From assembly GCA_012295275.1 (NCBI GenBank), contig CM022665.1, positions 9,416,476 to 9,480,475 on the forward strand: DNA of 64,000 bases, given 5' to 3'. Position numbers and translations under genes: made by a program. The stretch is from Chrysomallon squamiferum. Taxonomy: Eukaryota; Mollusca; Gastropoda; Neomphalida; Peltospiridae. Under the pieces are notes generated by a model that was given only the letters and a program-made list of their open reading frames with translations, was not told the DNA's origin and did no database searches. Below, piece after piece: positions 26,555 to 38,470 of this stretch (within the stretch, counting starts at the first letter, position 1; the number at the start of each line of letters is the position of its first letter).

Positions 26555-27885
26555 CAAACGTTCTGCGAAACCAATATAAGCTACATCAGGGAGAATGTTA
26601 TTACCCGAGTACGATATGAAAGCAACTACGCGATCATGGTCAATTTTTGTTCAAAGTGTGAGAAGTAATCAACTGCTGTTATTGGAGTGAATTACATCTT
26701 ACGTGCAAGAAATATCACATTTTATTTAAGTCTACTGCAGGTCCTCCTCGTAAGAAGAATTCGGAAACGACATCGAGTCCCTGGGGGAAAGCTCCAGAGC
26801 AGATCTGATTTTAACTCATCAGTGCGCTTTTGTGAGGACTGGGTGGCTTACAAATTGCGGCAATGTCCAATGTCAAGTGTATCTATTGAAATAAATCGTT
26901 AATGATTTTCTCTGTGGCTCTCTATTATGAACCGTTGTCTATTTGCGAGGCTGAGCCGACGGCCTGCATTTGTCTTTGTCATCGGGACATTTTCTTCAGG
27001 ATGTGGTGTATGTGTGCGCCTGCTTTACATAGTTTGTACAGAGCCAATTTGTTCGCCGCGACAATAACTAGCTTTTCAATTTAACTTGTTCCTTCCCGGG
27101 AACCCAGTTTGTTTGACTCTTTTTAGCTACTTAGCTATCCGTAAAATCAATCTGAACAGCCAGACTGTTAAAAATTACTCCTACTAGTTTATCTGGTCAT
27201 CACCAATGAAAGCGAACGTAATTTACTTTTGAAAAATGAAACGAAATAATTGCGTGGGTTTTGCCTGTACAAGGTACGTTACTAGTAAGAAAGAGGACGT
27301 CGTCACCTTGACAATGTAATTGCAGGGCGAGGGTAACATAATCAGAGACAGTGTACTGAAATCACTGCAGTACGTGCTGTCTGCGTAGAGCTATAATCAT
27401 TGTTACAGCGATGTCAAACATCGGCAATTTTCTTATATAGTTTAATATTACCTCTATTAATGAAGCACTTTAATTGTTTAAATATATAATTAAATCAGTT
27501 TGTTGATGTTTTCCTTCAGTATACTATTAACCAAATTTTTCTGGCGATTATTTTCTTGGTCACCTTTGTTAGTAGTAATCTACTTATCTGGAATCTGACG
27601 TGTTACATTAATATGATTCTTAAGAAACAATAAAAGTATTTTCCAAATACAAATTGAGTAATAAGGTAAGAAAATACATTAGTACCGCTGTTTACTGTAA
27701 AGCCAAGAAAATCTTTACACAAATTATGGTTCTGGTCTGTCTGTTGATGAACGTCTTGTTGTCACGAGACAATGCTATGGTTGTAAAGACGAAGCCGAGG
27801 CAAACTATTTCATGGCGAGAAAAATAGTATGGCTATTATCTTCCTTAGCGAGACCGGAATTTCTTTAATGTTGGGAATTAACCAA

Positions 27886-27928
<43 letters not shown>

Positions 27929-28030
27929 ATTATTATTATTTAATAGTATTTCCCGAATGGAAATTCAAATGACAGATTAATGCTAAAAAAAGCTTACAAG
28001 AACAAACAACAACAACAACAACAACAATAA

Positions 28031-28042
28031 TAGTAATAATAA

Positions 28043-28112
<70 letters not shown>
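28031..28112. repeat. (AAT)n microsatellite following (AAC)n
   Basis: AAC units from 28003 pass into a long AAT run. Confidence 0.96.
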
Positions 28113-28114
<2 letters not shown>

Positions 28115-28382
28115 CTTCCAGCTTTTATCAAGATCATTTCCCAGAATGAATATACAGTTATTTCTCTCTCACCATACATAACATTATGGTATGTTTGTTG
28201 TTCGTTTTCTGTTTGTTCGGAACATTATATGATCACTATTTGAAAATACCAGTAATTTATATTCTTTTGCGTGTTTTAATATGTTGTTTTAGAGTAATAT
28301 GTAAATAAACAATATTTTACAGAACGGGGCATATACAATCAACATCAGGCTCATATAAATACAATAAAATCAGATGAAATCC

Positions 28383-28470
28383 TTGCAATAAATATAATCG
28401 GAGTGAGCGTCTGATAAATACACTAAAATAAGCGTGATAGTGTTGCAATAAATATAATCACAGTGACCTT
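28383..28470. repeat. Two-copy 60-bp repeat
   Basis: TTGCAATAAATATAATC starts at 28383 and again at 28443, exactly 60 bases apart, each followed by an AGTGA-like motif. Looser copies may extend to 28610. Confidence 0.7.
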
Positions 28471-30400
28471 TGGACCTATAAATATGGTGTGATTAAATTC
28501 AAGGTCTTATAATAAAGTGAAAAAGGTCTACAAATGGACTAAAATTACATTTAAGGTATTTTAACAGTTAAACTGAAGATCATAATTACTATAAATACAA
28601 TCGCAGTATGTAATGCTAATTAAAAAATCAAAATAATAATAATAATTAATAATAATAATTAAAAAAAACAGAACCATATAATTATGTCATCAAAGGAACA
28701 GAATTATAATTACAACATAAAGATTAACTATTATAATCATAGTGTTGTCTGAAGAAAAACAATTGTGATATTACAACCAATGCAAGCAATGTGCTTTAAC
28801 ATGAAGAATGAAATCAGCGCTATCAGTGTGAAGACAGCGTGGCGAGAATGAGAGATCAACAGTCAGATGAGAATGTCGAAAAAGAAAAGAATCACTGGTT
28901 TTTAATCAGATGCTGTTAGATATAAGACATTACAATTACCACCGCGCTTGACGCTGGTAGCGAAGGGCATGCCCGCGCTACTGTTTCTCCTTGCAATATT
29001 CCCCGCCATAGCATATCTCTCGTATTAACGTTCTCTCACTTAGAGCACCTATCAAAGGAGACTGATTCGCAAGACGTATCAGCGCACTTTGATATACCAG
29101 ATATGGAGACGTGGAAAGAACGAAATAACTGAATTCTCTAGGAATTGCCAACTTAAAGAAGAATGAACGTGCCCGCTGGCGTATATGGGTGATGCAATTT
29201 CAAATAGTTACGGGAACACGTATGGACGGAATCGACTGTATCAGATGAGCTGTTATTTGGATGGTTATCTACCAGTACAAAATCACTTCTCAGTTCAGTT
29301 TCAGTAACAGAAACATTTACATCCATTTAAATCGGTACAAAGCTTATTAAAAATCTGAATGAAATGGTGTGAGAGAAGTTCTTACACTTATATATATATA
29401 TATACACATTGAGAAAAACATGATCTCAGACGTCTATTTATACTGTTATTAAGTTTGACCCCAATTTCACACTTCTGTAAATCAATTATTGTGGCTCTCT
29501 TGGGGTCACAGTAATGTCTGCTCCGTGTCTTTAAGCGAAAAGTGCAAGACGTATTAAGCAATTTCAAAGAGCGAACGTTGAACTTGTAATGTTGTTTAGT
29601 GATCGCACGAATTGGTGGGATATTTAACAATAATCATCGACATCGCTGGTCACTTTGAACATGAATCATGTCGGTAACAGAATTCTATTTTTAAATCACG
29701 TACTCTCTGATCTGCACTAACACTGACACAAAATTTATTTAAATTAGAAATCCATTTTAACTGTCACGACAGAAATAAATGTAAGGAGAAATCGATATAA
29801 AAATGTTTTAAAAAACTATAATGATGTAATAGCGACAACAGATTTCCTTTCTCAGTATCACGTTAAAAAAGATCATGTATCTGAGACGTAATAACCATCA
29901 ACTTCAAAATATGTTGAGATCTTTCATCTGGAACACACTGAAGCTTGATAATTATTCCGAAATAATTAGCATTACGTTGTTTAATACCGTTTCTCTGCTT
30001 TATACAATAATCGCAGAATAGATAGAATTTATCAATATCGACTGAGCTTGGCGTTAAGAGGCTGACTGAATTCTAAAAGTCCAGAAATTATTACTGCCAT
30101 TTCCTCTATTACTCAACAGAACTGCAATTTAGTGCTTGATGCTCTTTAAGCTATTTTAGATCTCTGAATTACAAGATACTGCTGTTTATTAAACATTTAT
30201 TCTCTTTTAAATATGATTCACGCTGTTGTTGACGGCGAAGCCTTTCTGTACTCATCTTCGTAGTCGTTGTGTGATTATCTCACTTAATCAGCGGGATGTT
30301 ACTGCTAGCTTCCAGCGATATAATCACCTAACACAATTAGCAACATCACACAGCAACATCTCGATGTTACTGTCGTGAGTTAATGCATAATACTAACAAT

Positions 30401-30433
<33 letters not shown>

Positions 30434-31949
30434 CTTACAACGGATTATGTCAGTTTAATCTCAGAGGTTTTGTTTCAGTCTGGCAAATCTAGGTCTAGTT
30501 TTTCCACCGTGAACAATGACCACTGGTCACCGGTCAGTCAGAGGACAGCTCACATTATGTCTTCATTTTTGACGTTAACAAGATGGATGAGTATTAGAAT
30601 CTTCACTTAAGAAAAAGAAAAAAGAAGAAAAAAAGAAACAACTATAAGCTAGGTGATTTTAGAGGAAAGGAAAACAATTTCAGCCGTTCAGTGACATCAA
30701 GTCTAAATAAATGTAATAATATTTCGAATCTTTATAATGTATGTTCTTTTCATCCTGCCTTTGGTTTGGAGTTGGGGGTCATATTTCAAATTAGATGCAT
30801 TAAACAATATTTATTATAATTTATTATATATTCGTCGAAATGACATTTAAAAAACTTTATTCTACTTCATTTTCAAGTTCAAATAGCAAAATATTTAACA
30901 AAGAATGTTTACTTAAATGCGCTCGGTTTAGATGTTTAATTGTTATATTTAAGAAAACTGTTAGCAAGAGAAATAAAATTAATTTTCCATTGAAGTTATC
31001 GAAGTTTTCAAAGTTAAATATTCATTAAACATTTTAAGTTATTTACCAAAGAAGTTGTGAAAATTCAAAATGTCGGAGATCATGTTCCATCTTGTTTATA
31101 TTTTCTGAAAGTGGTAGGGACGTGCCCCTCAGATCTCCAGTTACCAGTTAATACTCATAAGAAAAGTAAGATATCATCTGTTAACAATATTTTCGTTGAT
31201 ATAAACAAACAAACAACGTTATAAAAGTCAACGAATTTTCTACAAACATCCTATTCAGTCACAGATTGTAAATTAATCAGTATCACTGATGTATGGATGA
31301 ATAAATGAATGAATGGACACATTAATTGATGAATAAATGAAATTAATTAACTCAACATCTTAGTAAGGGAAGAAAGTTACATATGTATCAGTATCGTGTC
31401 TTTCGAGCAAAACCATACAGGTAAAAAAGCCTTTGATGTGATTTCTTTTGCATATGCTTAATAGTAAAATTGGTATTTATTTAATTCCGTTTAACTAAAT
31501 AAAGACTCAGGAGAAAGAAAAAAAATAACAAAAACACTATTTTTACTGGAGAAACGCATGTATTACGCTATGCTAAAATTTACTTTAAAGGAAAGAGAAG
31601 AAAATGGAAAATAACTACATAACCATGGAATGGTATCTTAGAACAGATCTTGAAGATGTCAACAAGCATGCAATGACATTTAGAAGATTGTTGTAAATAT
31701 TCATCAAGCTAGCAAAACATGTAATAAATATGATAACAGGATGTGCAGATAACTATTTAATCACTGAATTTAACGACATATCTGTTTGTTTTCATTTACA
31801 AACACACCAACTGGGGAGGTAGATAACCACTGCTAACGAACGGCTGCAAGATAATCATAGATTTTAATTCTTAATGATAATACTACGGATATCGTACGTA
31901 TTCTTTGTTTATCTAGGTTTCAAGCAAAGTCATGCAATTTTTAGCTCAC

Positions 31950-32185
31950 CTAAGGAAAATTACAACTCCTACTTTGTATATTTCCATTTCAATAATAGAC
32001 CAGGATTCCGCGAGCAGTCGCTTCTGTTCTTCTGTAAACACGACGCCATGTTTCATAGAATCCTTCACCGGAACTTCTCCGACACCGTTTTCATTGTCGT
32101 TGATTTCATTCTTTTTCGTGTACGTAATATGGACGTCGCCTTTAGATGACGATGTAATTAGGTTTTTGGAAATGTATCCTCCCAT
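31950..32185 (-). CDS. Globin X-like first exon 1c (myristoyl-only leader)
   Basis: Encodes 78 codons plus AG. It starts MGGYISKNLI at 32185, with Gly2, Ser6 and Lys7 fitting N-myristoylation but no nearby Cys and few basic residues. A Ser-rich then Asn/Glu-rich leader runs to about residue 47. The A-B block starts at FTEEQKRLL, keeps A12 Trp (ESWSII) and ends VGVVIFLR; Ile-Phe-Leu-Arg replaces the Met-Phe-Met-Lys of the other copies, so this is the most diverged B helix. The exon ends CTT-AG before donor GTGAGC (31949-31944); AG plus the first A of exon 2 gives AGA, Arg at B12, keeping frame. It is the first exon nearest the core, about 9.1 kb away. A 31-bp minisatellite starts about 70 bases upstream of the ATG. 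Predicted isoform: 197 residues. Confidence 0.82.
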
Positions 32186-32252
32186 AATGATTTTTCAGTG
32201 TTTTGAAGGCGGGTGTTAAAACTGCAAGTATTGTTCGAAACGTCAAAACTAT

Positions 32253-32564
32253 AGATTCAAGTACGTTATTTTTTTTTTTCAGTAATATAAATACAAGTCG
32301 GTTATTTCTAGAAATTATTAATACAAGTCCGTTATTTCTCAGAAAGTATAAATACAAGTCCTTTATTTCTTAGAAACTATAAGTACAAGTCCCTTATTTC
32401 TCAGAAACCGTAAATACAAGTTTGTTATTCATCAGAAACTATAAGTACAAGTCCGTTTTTTTTTTCTTCAGAATCTTTAAGTCACTTGTTTCTCAGAAAC
32501 TGTACGAACAAATACGTTATTTCTTAGAAAAATTATAAGTACAAGTCCGCTATTTCAAAGTATT
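32253..32564. repeat. 31-bp minisatellite upstream of first exon 1c
   Basis: About ten units near the pattern TACAAGTCCGTTATTTCTCA, starting at roughly 32257, 32292, 32322, 32353, 32384, 32414 and 32446 and then degenerating. Its near end is about 70 bases 5' of the exon 1c ATG on the gene strand, so it lies in the presumed promoter or 5' UTR. Confidence 0.9.
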
Positions 32565-33498
32565 AAGACATTAGTAGTGGAAAAGCTAAAAACTAAAATG
32601 TTTCTTGCAACACAGAGACATTGCGTTTTAAAAAAGAGTTGTTTCCAGAAAGCTAGTTGTTGACATATAAATCAACATAGCTCCGTCTTCCACGACTCTG
32701 TTTTCTTAATACTGGTCTTAGGAAATCTAAATCTAAAGTAATCTTCATATAACTCATGTAACTGTAACACCTAATGTTGATATAACAGGATAGGCTACTA
32801 ACCTTTAATTCCAAATTACTCATTATTTACTGGAAACATTACGTCCGAGTATTTTTTATTATTTTTATTTTGCGTCTTTGTTGTGTGCAGTGTTTGAGAA
32901 GAACAAAAAGAAGAAAATAATTAAACGAGATTTTCAAAAGTAAAACAGGTTTAATGTATTCTTTTCTTTCTTTTTCTTTAATAAAAAAAACAAAAAAAAA
33001 AAAAAAATCTATGGAATAAATATAATCTCATGAGACTATTTTTAAATATTAGAACAAATTATTTTCATACATTTTTTTTTTCCCTCATCGAAGCAGTTTA
33101 TTTTTATACGTGCTGTGTAGTTTTATAAAATTATTTACACTTAAAAATAAACACGAGCGAACACAGATGGAGACACAGGGAGATGCACAGAGAGAAAGAG
33201 AAAAATATTTTATTATTGAAGAGCTCAGTTCTGTTATTTAACCAATATAGTCTTCACAGAGGTTCACAAAAGAAAATAAATTTAACTTATATTGCCAGTA
33301 ATAGAAATAAGCAGAACTGTAATCACGAAATATGACGCAAAACACAGGAAATGAGAAATACGCTGAATTAAAATTTAAGTCTTACGAGCCAGACCTTTAT
33401 GACAGGATTAAAAAGATGGACCGTTTAGCTCTTTAGTTTATCCGTTTTAATTTCTTCAGTCACAGGTAAATGTGATATTTGATCAACTTTAAAATTTC

Positions 33499-33547
<49 letters not shown>

Positions 33548-33780
33548 TATAATAATACATTATTTTGATGTTGTCAGCAAGATTAAAGCTTCGATCATAA
33601 TTATTAATTTGTTACGGTTGTCAGTGACTTCCTGCCAGCTTCGGTTATTTTGTTATAAAAATATTAGTATGAATGTAGACAAATAATACATATTCAGTAA
33701 CACACATACACATACAAATGCCACATGTAGATACACATGCAGACACAGACTTAGAAAAGAGAGAGAGAGAGAAAAAGATT

Positions 33781-33784
<4 letters not shown>

Positions 33785-33851
<67 letters not shown>
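33785..33851. repeat. (GA)n microsatellite, 67 bp
   Basis: Pure GA run, with shorter GA units just upstream from 33757. Confidence 0.97.
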
Positions 33852-33853
<2 letters not shown>

Positions 33854-34713
33854 TACGATATTTACACGCACACAAAAAAAAAACCTGCAAAAATAAAAAC
33901 AAAAATAATGTAAAGCCCATAGATGATTCTGGTTTATATAGAAACAAAGACACATATTTGATTAAAGTTGAACTCTCTATATATTCAATAGCACACACAG
34001 GAATCATTCTTAATACAACAAAGAAGTCACGCCTTAAACAGACATATTGTCATTCTCTTCCTGCGTTATCTATAACCATCTGCCTCCGAATTACAGCGAT
34101 CAATGCGCAGGGTAACAGACGTTGTTAGGTATCTCTCTTTTTATTTTTTTTAAATTTTAAATCTATAACAAGATTTTACGATTCCCGTCCCCTCTTTTCA
34201 GCAAATTACATCGAGATATTATTTCTTAGTGAGTAATAAATAGAAATGCCCATCCTCTCGTTCTTGCTTTGTCAAGATCGGAAATATGAGTTTCTGTTGA
34301 CTTGTCGAGGAATGTGTGCTATGATATTGAGAATTTGTTTAAAAAAAAGAAAGAAAAAGAAAAAGGATGTTGTTGCAGTCCTTGAAATCAGTAAATACAG
34401 ATGGCACAGTTACGAGTCTTAAAGTCAGAATTTCGAATTTCAGAATTTCACAGAAAACAAGTCACATGAGAGCAAAATCAACGAATAGGATTGTCTACAA
34501 AAGACAGAAAATTCTGGAGGATGTGATAAAATGATGTCTATAATGTTGCGGTCATGACGTCATTTGGATTTATACAAATGGGAATTTCTCCAGAGTTAAT
34601 ATGGCAATTCTGTAGTTAAGATACCAAGATACCGATGAAAATGCTAAATAAAAAATAATAATAATAAAAAAAAATCAAATAATAATAATAAAATACTAAA
34701 AACAATAATATTG

Positions 34714-34755
34714 TTTTCTCTCATTTATATACACGCACATATAAATGAGAGAAAA
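34714..34755. repeat. Perfect inverted repeat, 17-bp arms
   Basis: TTTTCTCTCATTTATAT at 34714-34730 and its exact reverse complement at 34739-34755, with an 8-base loop (ACACGCAC). Confidence 0.95.
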
Positions 34756-36073
34756 TAATGAGAGGTTTCAGTTAGTTCCGTGGAACATATTCTATTTTTA
34801 TACTTTATTATTAACAAAGATTGGTTGGATGATCAAATATATTAAAGACTCGCAAAAATACTAAGTTAATATATATAATTTGCTCGTGTCATGAAAGGTA
34901 CACTTTAAATTATTTAATAAAAATCAGGCTATTATTTCGTGTTATCGCTTTAGTGTTATAGTTAATTAATGGCAGTTAATTTAACCGAATAACAGAGGAG
35001 AAAACGATCTTGTATTTTGTATCGATAAAATTTAAGTGCAGTCACCTTTAAAAACTCTGCCTGAAACGTATCATCTCGCAGAGAAGCAGTGTTTTGTGTA
35101 TCTAATATATAATAGCTGTGATATTTTAACATACATCTTAGAACGGAATTTTTGCTTGGCTTAACACATGCTAAAACTGTATTAATGAATGTCGTGTGTC
35201 ATTAATATACAAGCTGTTTTTAACTGAACATATTAAAAGGAAAAGATGTTTTCCTTATCTGTGTCGGCGATTCACAGATCAACTGATAAAGTTATGAGTC
35301 GCTTAACGACCAAACGCATATACGCCCGTAACCTGTAACAATGATAAGAAAATGACGCGGATAAAAAGATAACAACATTCAGAAAACGGGATTCATCAGA
35401 AGTAATTGGCCTTAAAGCGGAAATGATTACATATGTGTCACATTTTCTTAAACAAAAGTAGATCTGCTGACAGGAGTTTGGTAATATAGTTCAGTAACCA
35501 TAAATCCATAATATGTTTTCATAGATATATTATGAGAAACCATCTATGATACTGGTTTACGGTGTTTGGCTATGATATAGTTTATAGTACAGAAGTTTTA
35601 TAATTTAATTTCCTTACTTACGAAATGCATGTACACTGCTGTGTTCCACGTACGAAGTTTACAACGTGATGTCAGGACAACAACGTCCAATTCGGTTAAC
35701 GTCACGTTTCTAGGAACGCATCTAGGACGTTAAGTGACGTAGGACTGTATTTCATTCCAGTAAGGGCCATACATAGTTCATCAAAGTGACGCGTTACGTG
35801 CTTTGCTGCTTAAAGGAAGATGCACACAAAGCAACTGTTTTTGTTAGTAAAACATGTAAATGGAGTGGCATCAGTGGGTTTCTTCTCTAATAATATCATT
35901 ACAAAAAATAACAAACAAAAAAAAAAATTAAAAAAAATGTATACAATAATTTTAGCATCATGTCCAGAAGACAAATAATTAAAATAATTTGTTAATTCAC
36001 TTAATATGCAACACAGAGGAATCCAGGATAACATTAAGCAAAAAACGAAAGAGAAGAAACAACAAAACAACAA

Positions 36074-36074
36074 C

Positions 36075-36122
<48 letters not shown>
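36074..36122. repeat. (CA)n microsatellite
   Basis: Pure CA run, about 24 units. Confidence 0.97.
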
Positions 36123-36125
<3 letters not shown>

Positions 36126-36680
36126 ATAAATCGATCGGTAATAATAAATAGTCTTTCTATAAATCATCACCATCTTTGAATCCGCGTGTTATACAATCTT
36201 TGACATCTGTTTTTTTTTTTTAAATTAAAAGTTTAAATGCCGCGTGATAAAAGAACTTCTAAACATAAAATACAGCATCATCTGAGTTAACACTGACATA
36301 TAAAAGATATACGGCGCTTTAAGAAACCAGACGCGAAATTAAGGTAATAAGCAAACCAAATGACTTCATACCTTTTCAGCTTAACCGCCATTACACAATA
36401 CGTCGTTATTTCTTTCGTAACTTATCCTGTAATTACGTCTTACAGATCCATAAAAAAGCAACGGAATGGTAATGCAAACACACAAGATTAGTGCTATCGA
36501 AATATATTATTTAGGCTATTCTCATAAATAGGGTTATAAAGAAATGAATAGATTCAAAACATTTTGAAATTTCCATTGACAGTTTTCGAATTCTTAAAAG
36601 TGTGAAATTTGGAGGAATTTGGGGTATTTTGTAATCTTATCTTAGAAATGTTTTGTTTTATTTTGTTTTTGTTTTTCTTA

Positions 36681-36731
<51 letters not shown>

Positions 36732-37778
36732 CAACAACAACAATAACAACAACAACAACTAAAAACTGTTATTTATAACTCTCCACATAAATAATTCTTT
36801 CGTATTATTAATGAGTTGCCTCTACTTTTATAAAACTTAACTGCTGTAACAAAATACAAACATTAATACACACTCAATATACAGGAGACAACATTTATTT
36901 TGAAATAATGGTAATACTGACAATTCAGCTGCATTTGATTTGTCTGGATAGTATCAGTCTGTCTGTGATTTTGATAAATATAGCCTACCCATCTTTATGT
37001 AAGCCCTTAATCTGGAATTCATCGAACCGTAATTTGTTTCAAATAACAAATAATTATTTTTATTTACTACAAATTAAATATTAACTAGATTTTTAATTTT
37101 ATTCACAATAACTATGGAAATGGTGATACAATGAAAATGTGAATTATTCCATATTTCTGAAAAACATTTATGAATAAATAAATAAAGAACGAAAGAAAGA
37201 ACGAAAGAAAGAAAGAAAGGAATGAAAGAAAGGAAGGAAGGAAGGAAGAAATAGTCGTCCGTTGTGGAAAAATATTGAATAAAAAATTTCATGGAATTGT
37301 TGCAGCTAATAATAGGTAATTTTCTTTCACTAATAATCTAATGAAATCACTGATGAAAAACATTGTTGCTGGCCTGAACTATCACCAGATACGGAAGAAG
37401 AAAAAAAAATACATATCTCATTTAGTTAAAAGCCCTGGAGAACCCTTTGCAGATAGAATGTTTTTGGTAGAAAATATTTTTCAGAATTTCTAAAAGAAAC
37501 GTTTGCGATCTGGTGTATAGCAACGATTCTTTTTGGTTTACATTTCTTTTTTTTATCTAGTATATCTTCTAAAATTTGTAAAGGTAAAAAGGTCACTGTT
37601 GAATAAAACATTCTTTCTTCCTTTCTGAATTAACATTATTTTTATTGACTTCGATTCCCTAAAATCAGTGATGTCCTTTCTACCTAAATTTATGCATTAA
37701 TCATGACTTCAGTAACATGCAAATAGTTTTACTGTCAGGAGGGAATGAAATTAAGAAAATGTCGAGAAAGTCAGACAA

Positions 37779-37811
<33 letters not shown>

Positions 37812-37814
37812 TAA

Positions 37815-37821
<7 letters not shown>

Positions 37822-37870
<49 letters not shown>
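37822..37870. repeat. (GA)n microsatellite preceded by (AAT)n
   Basis: AAT units from 37780 followed by A-rich spacer and a pure GA run. About 240 bases 3' of the exon 1b donor on the gene strand. Confidence 0.96.
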
Positions 37871-37872
<2 letters not shown>

Positions 37873-38109
37873 ATATTTGCTATAATAGAAAACAAACAAC
37901 TAAACGAACGTATGACAGCGAGATGTGAATTTATATTTGCGCATTAATCAGTAACGCAAACATTTTAATGTCAAGACCAAACGTTTCAAAGAAAAGATCT
38001 TTGAAAACGCCAAACAGAAAGACCAGAGAAAGACAGGTGAGATGAAAAAGCAAGACGATATTCGATCTTCATAAAACAGACACAAACGTTTATCGTGTTT
38101 TGTACTCAC

Positions 38110-38369
38110 TTCATGAACATAATTACTCCAACTTTGCTAATTTCTGCTGATACTGTCTTCCAAGAATCCAGCATTAGCTGCTTTTGGTCTTCTGATACGC
38201 CAGGTGTTTCCACAGGCAAATCCTTGTTTTTGTGTGCTTCGTGGCTAATCTGTGGGGCAGAGTCGACTTGTGATAACTGGTGTTCGTAAATTTCGGTGAT
38301 CGGGTGATCAATCTTTTCGTTTGATCGCTTTACTTTAAACCCGCTGATATTTGAATGGCATAAACCCAT
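38110..38369 (-). CDS. Globin X-like first exon 1b (Gly2/Cys4 dual-acylation leader)
   Basis: Encodes 86 codons plus AA. It starts MGLCHSNISG at 38369: Gly2 and Ser6 fit N-myristoylation, and Cys4 is placed for S-palmitoylation, the pattern of doubly acylated membrane proteins. Residues about 20-52 are a polar, His/Glu/Asp-rich leader unlike the other first exons. The A-B block begins near VSEDQKQL, with A12 Trp in DSWKTV and VGVIMFMK at the end. The donor is GTGAGT directly after ATG-AA (38109-38104), the same phase as exons 1a and 1d, so it can join exon 2 at 22829 with Lys at B12. A 40-base poly(A) on the plus strand (poly-T in the gene sense) lies about 60 bases upstream of the ATG. Predicted isoform: 205 residues. 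Confidence 0.85.
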
Positions 38370-38428
38370 TTTAGTTTTCTGCGTTAAAGTTAAGAACTAA
38401 CACATTTCAATATATTTTAAATTTTAAA

Positions 38429-38429
<1 letters not shown>

Positions 38430-38469
<40 letters not shown>
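38430..38469. repeat. Poly(A), 40 bp, upstream of first exon 1b
   Basis: Homopolymer that reads poly(T) on the gene strand and ends about 60 bases before the exon 1b ATG. It could act as a nucleosome-poor promoter element or as the pyrimidine tract of a 5'-UTR splice acceptor. Confidence 0.9.

Positions 38470-38470
<1 letters not shown>

Larger units (their letters stand above)
22830..31949 (-). other. Shared part of intron 1 (exon 2 to first exon 1c)
   Basis: About 9.1 kb. Holds CTG/CTA units at 22931-23003, (CA)n at 26360-26419, (AAT)n at 26493-26552 and 28031-28112, poly(A/T) runs, and a two-copy 60-bp repeat near 28383. 26700-27100 and 28930-29300 are higher in GC and free of simple repeats but give no protein I recognise. 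No extra globin exon found. Confidence 0.7.
32565..38109 (-). other. DNA between first exons 1c and 1b
   Basis: No core globin exon recognised on the minus strand, which supports alternative first exons rather than complete tandem genes. Contains (AAT)n at 33500-33548, (GA)n at 33785-33851 and 37822-37870, (CA)n at 36074-36122, (AAT)n at 36678-36731, a perfect hairpin at 34714-34755 and a cluster of CRE-like ACGTCA motifs at 35640-35750. Confidence 0.65.

Noticed and set aside
31874-32219. Plus-strand frames of 91 and 95 codons over exon 1c
   Set aside because: They are antisense shadows of the globin first exon, which explains the region better.
32253-32564. CRISPR-like array of regular repeats
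   Set aside because: Units are contiguous with no unique spacers, and the genome is eukaryotic; it is a minisatellite.
32677-32730. Possible degenerate extra first exon with a T-E-S-W-K motif on the minus strand
   Set aside because: Only a few residues match, a stop follows four codons later, and there is no donor or Met-Gly start in frame.
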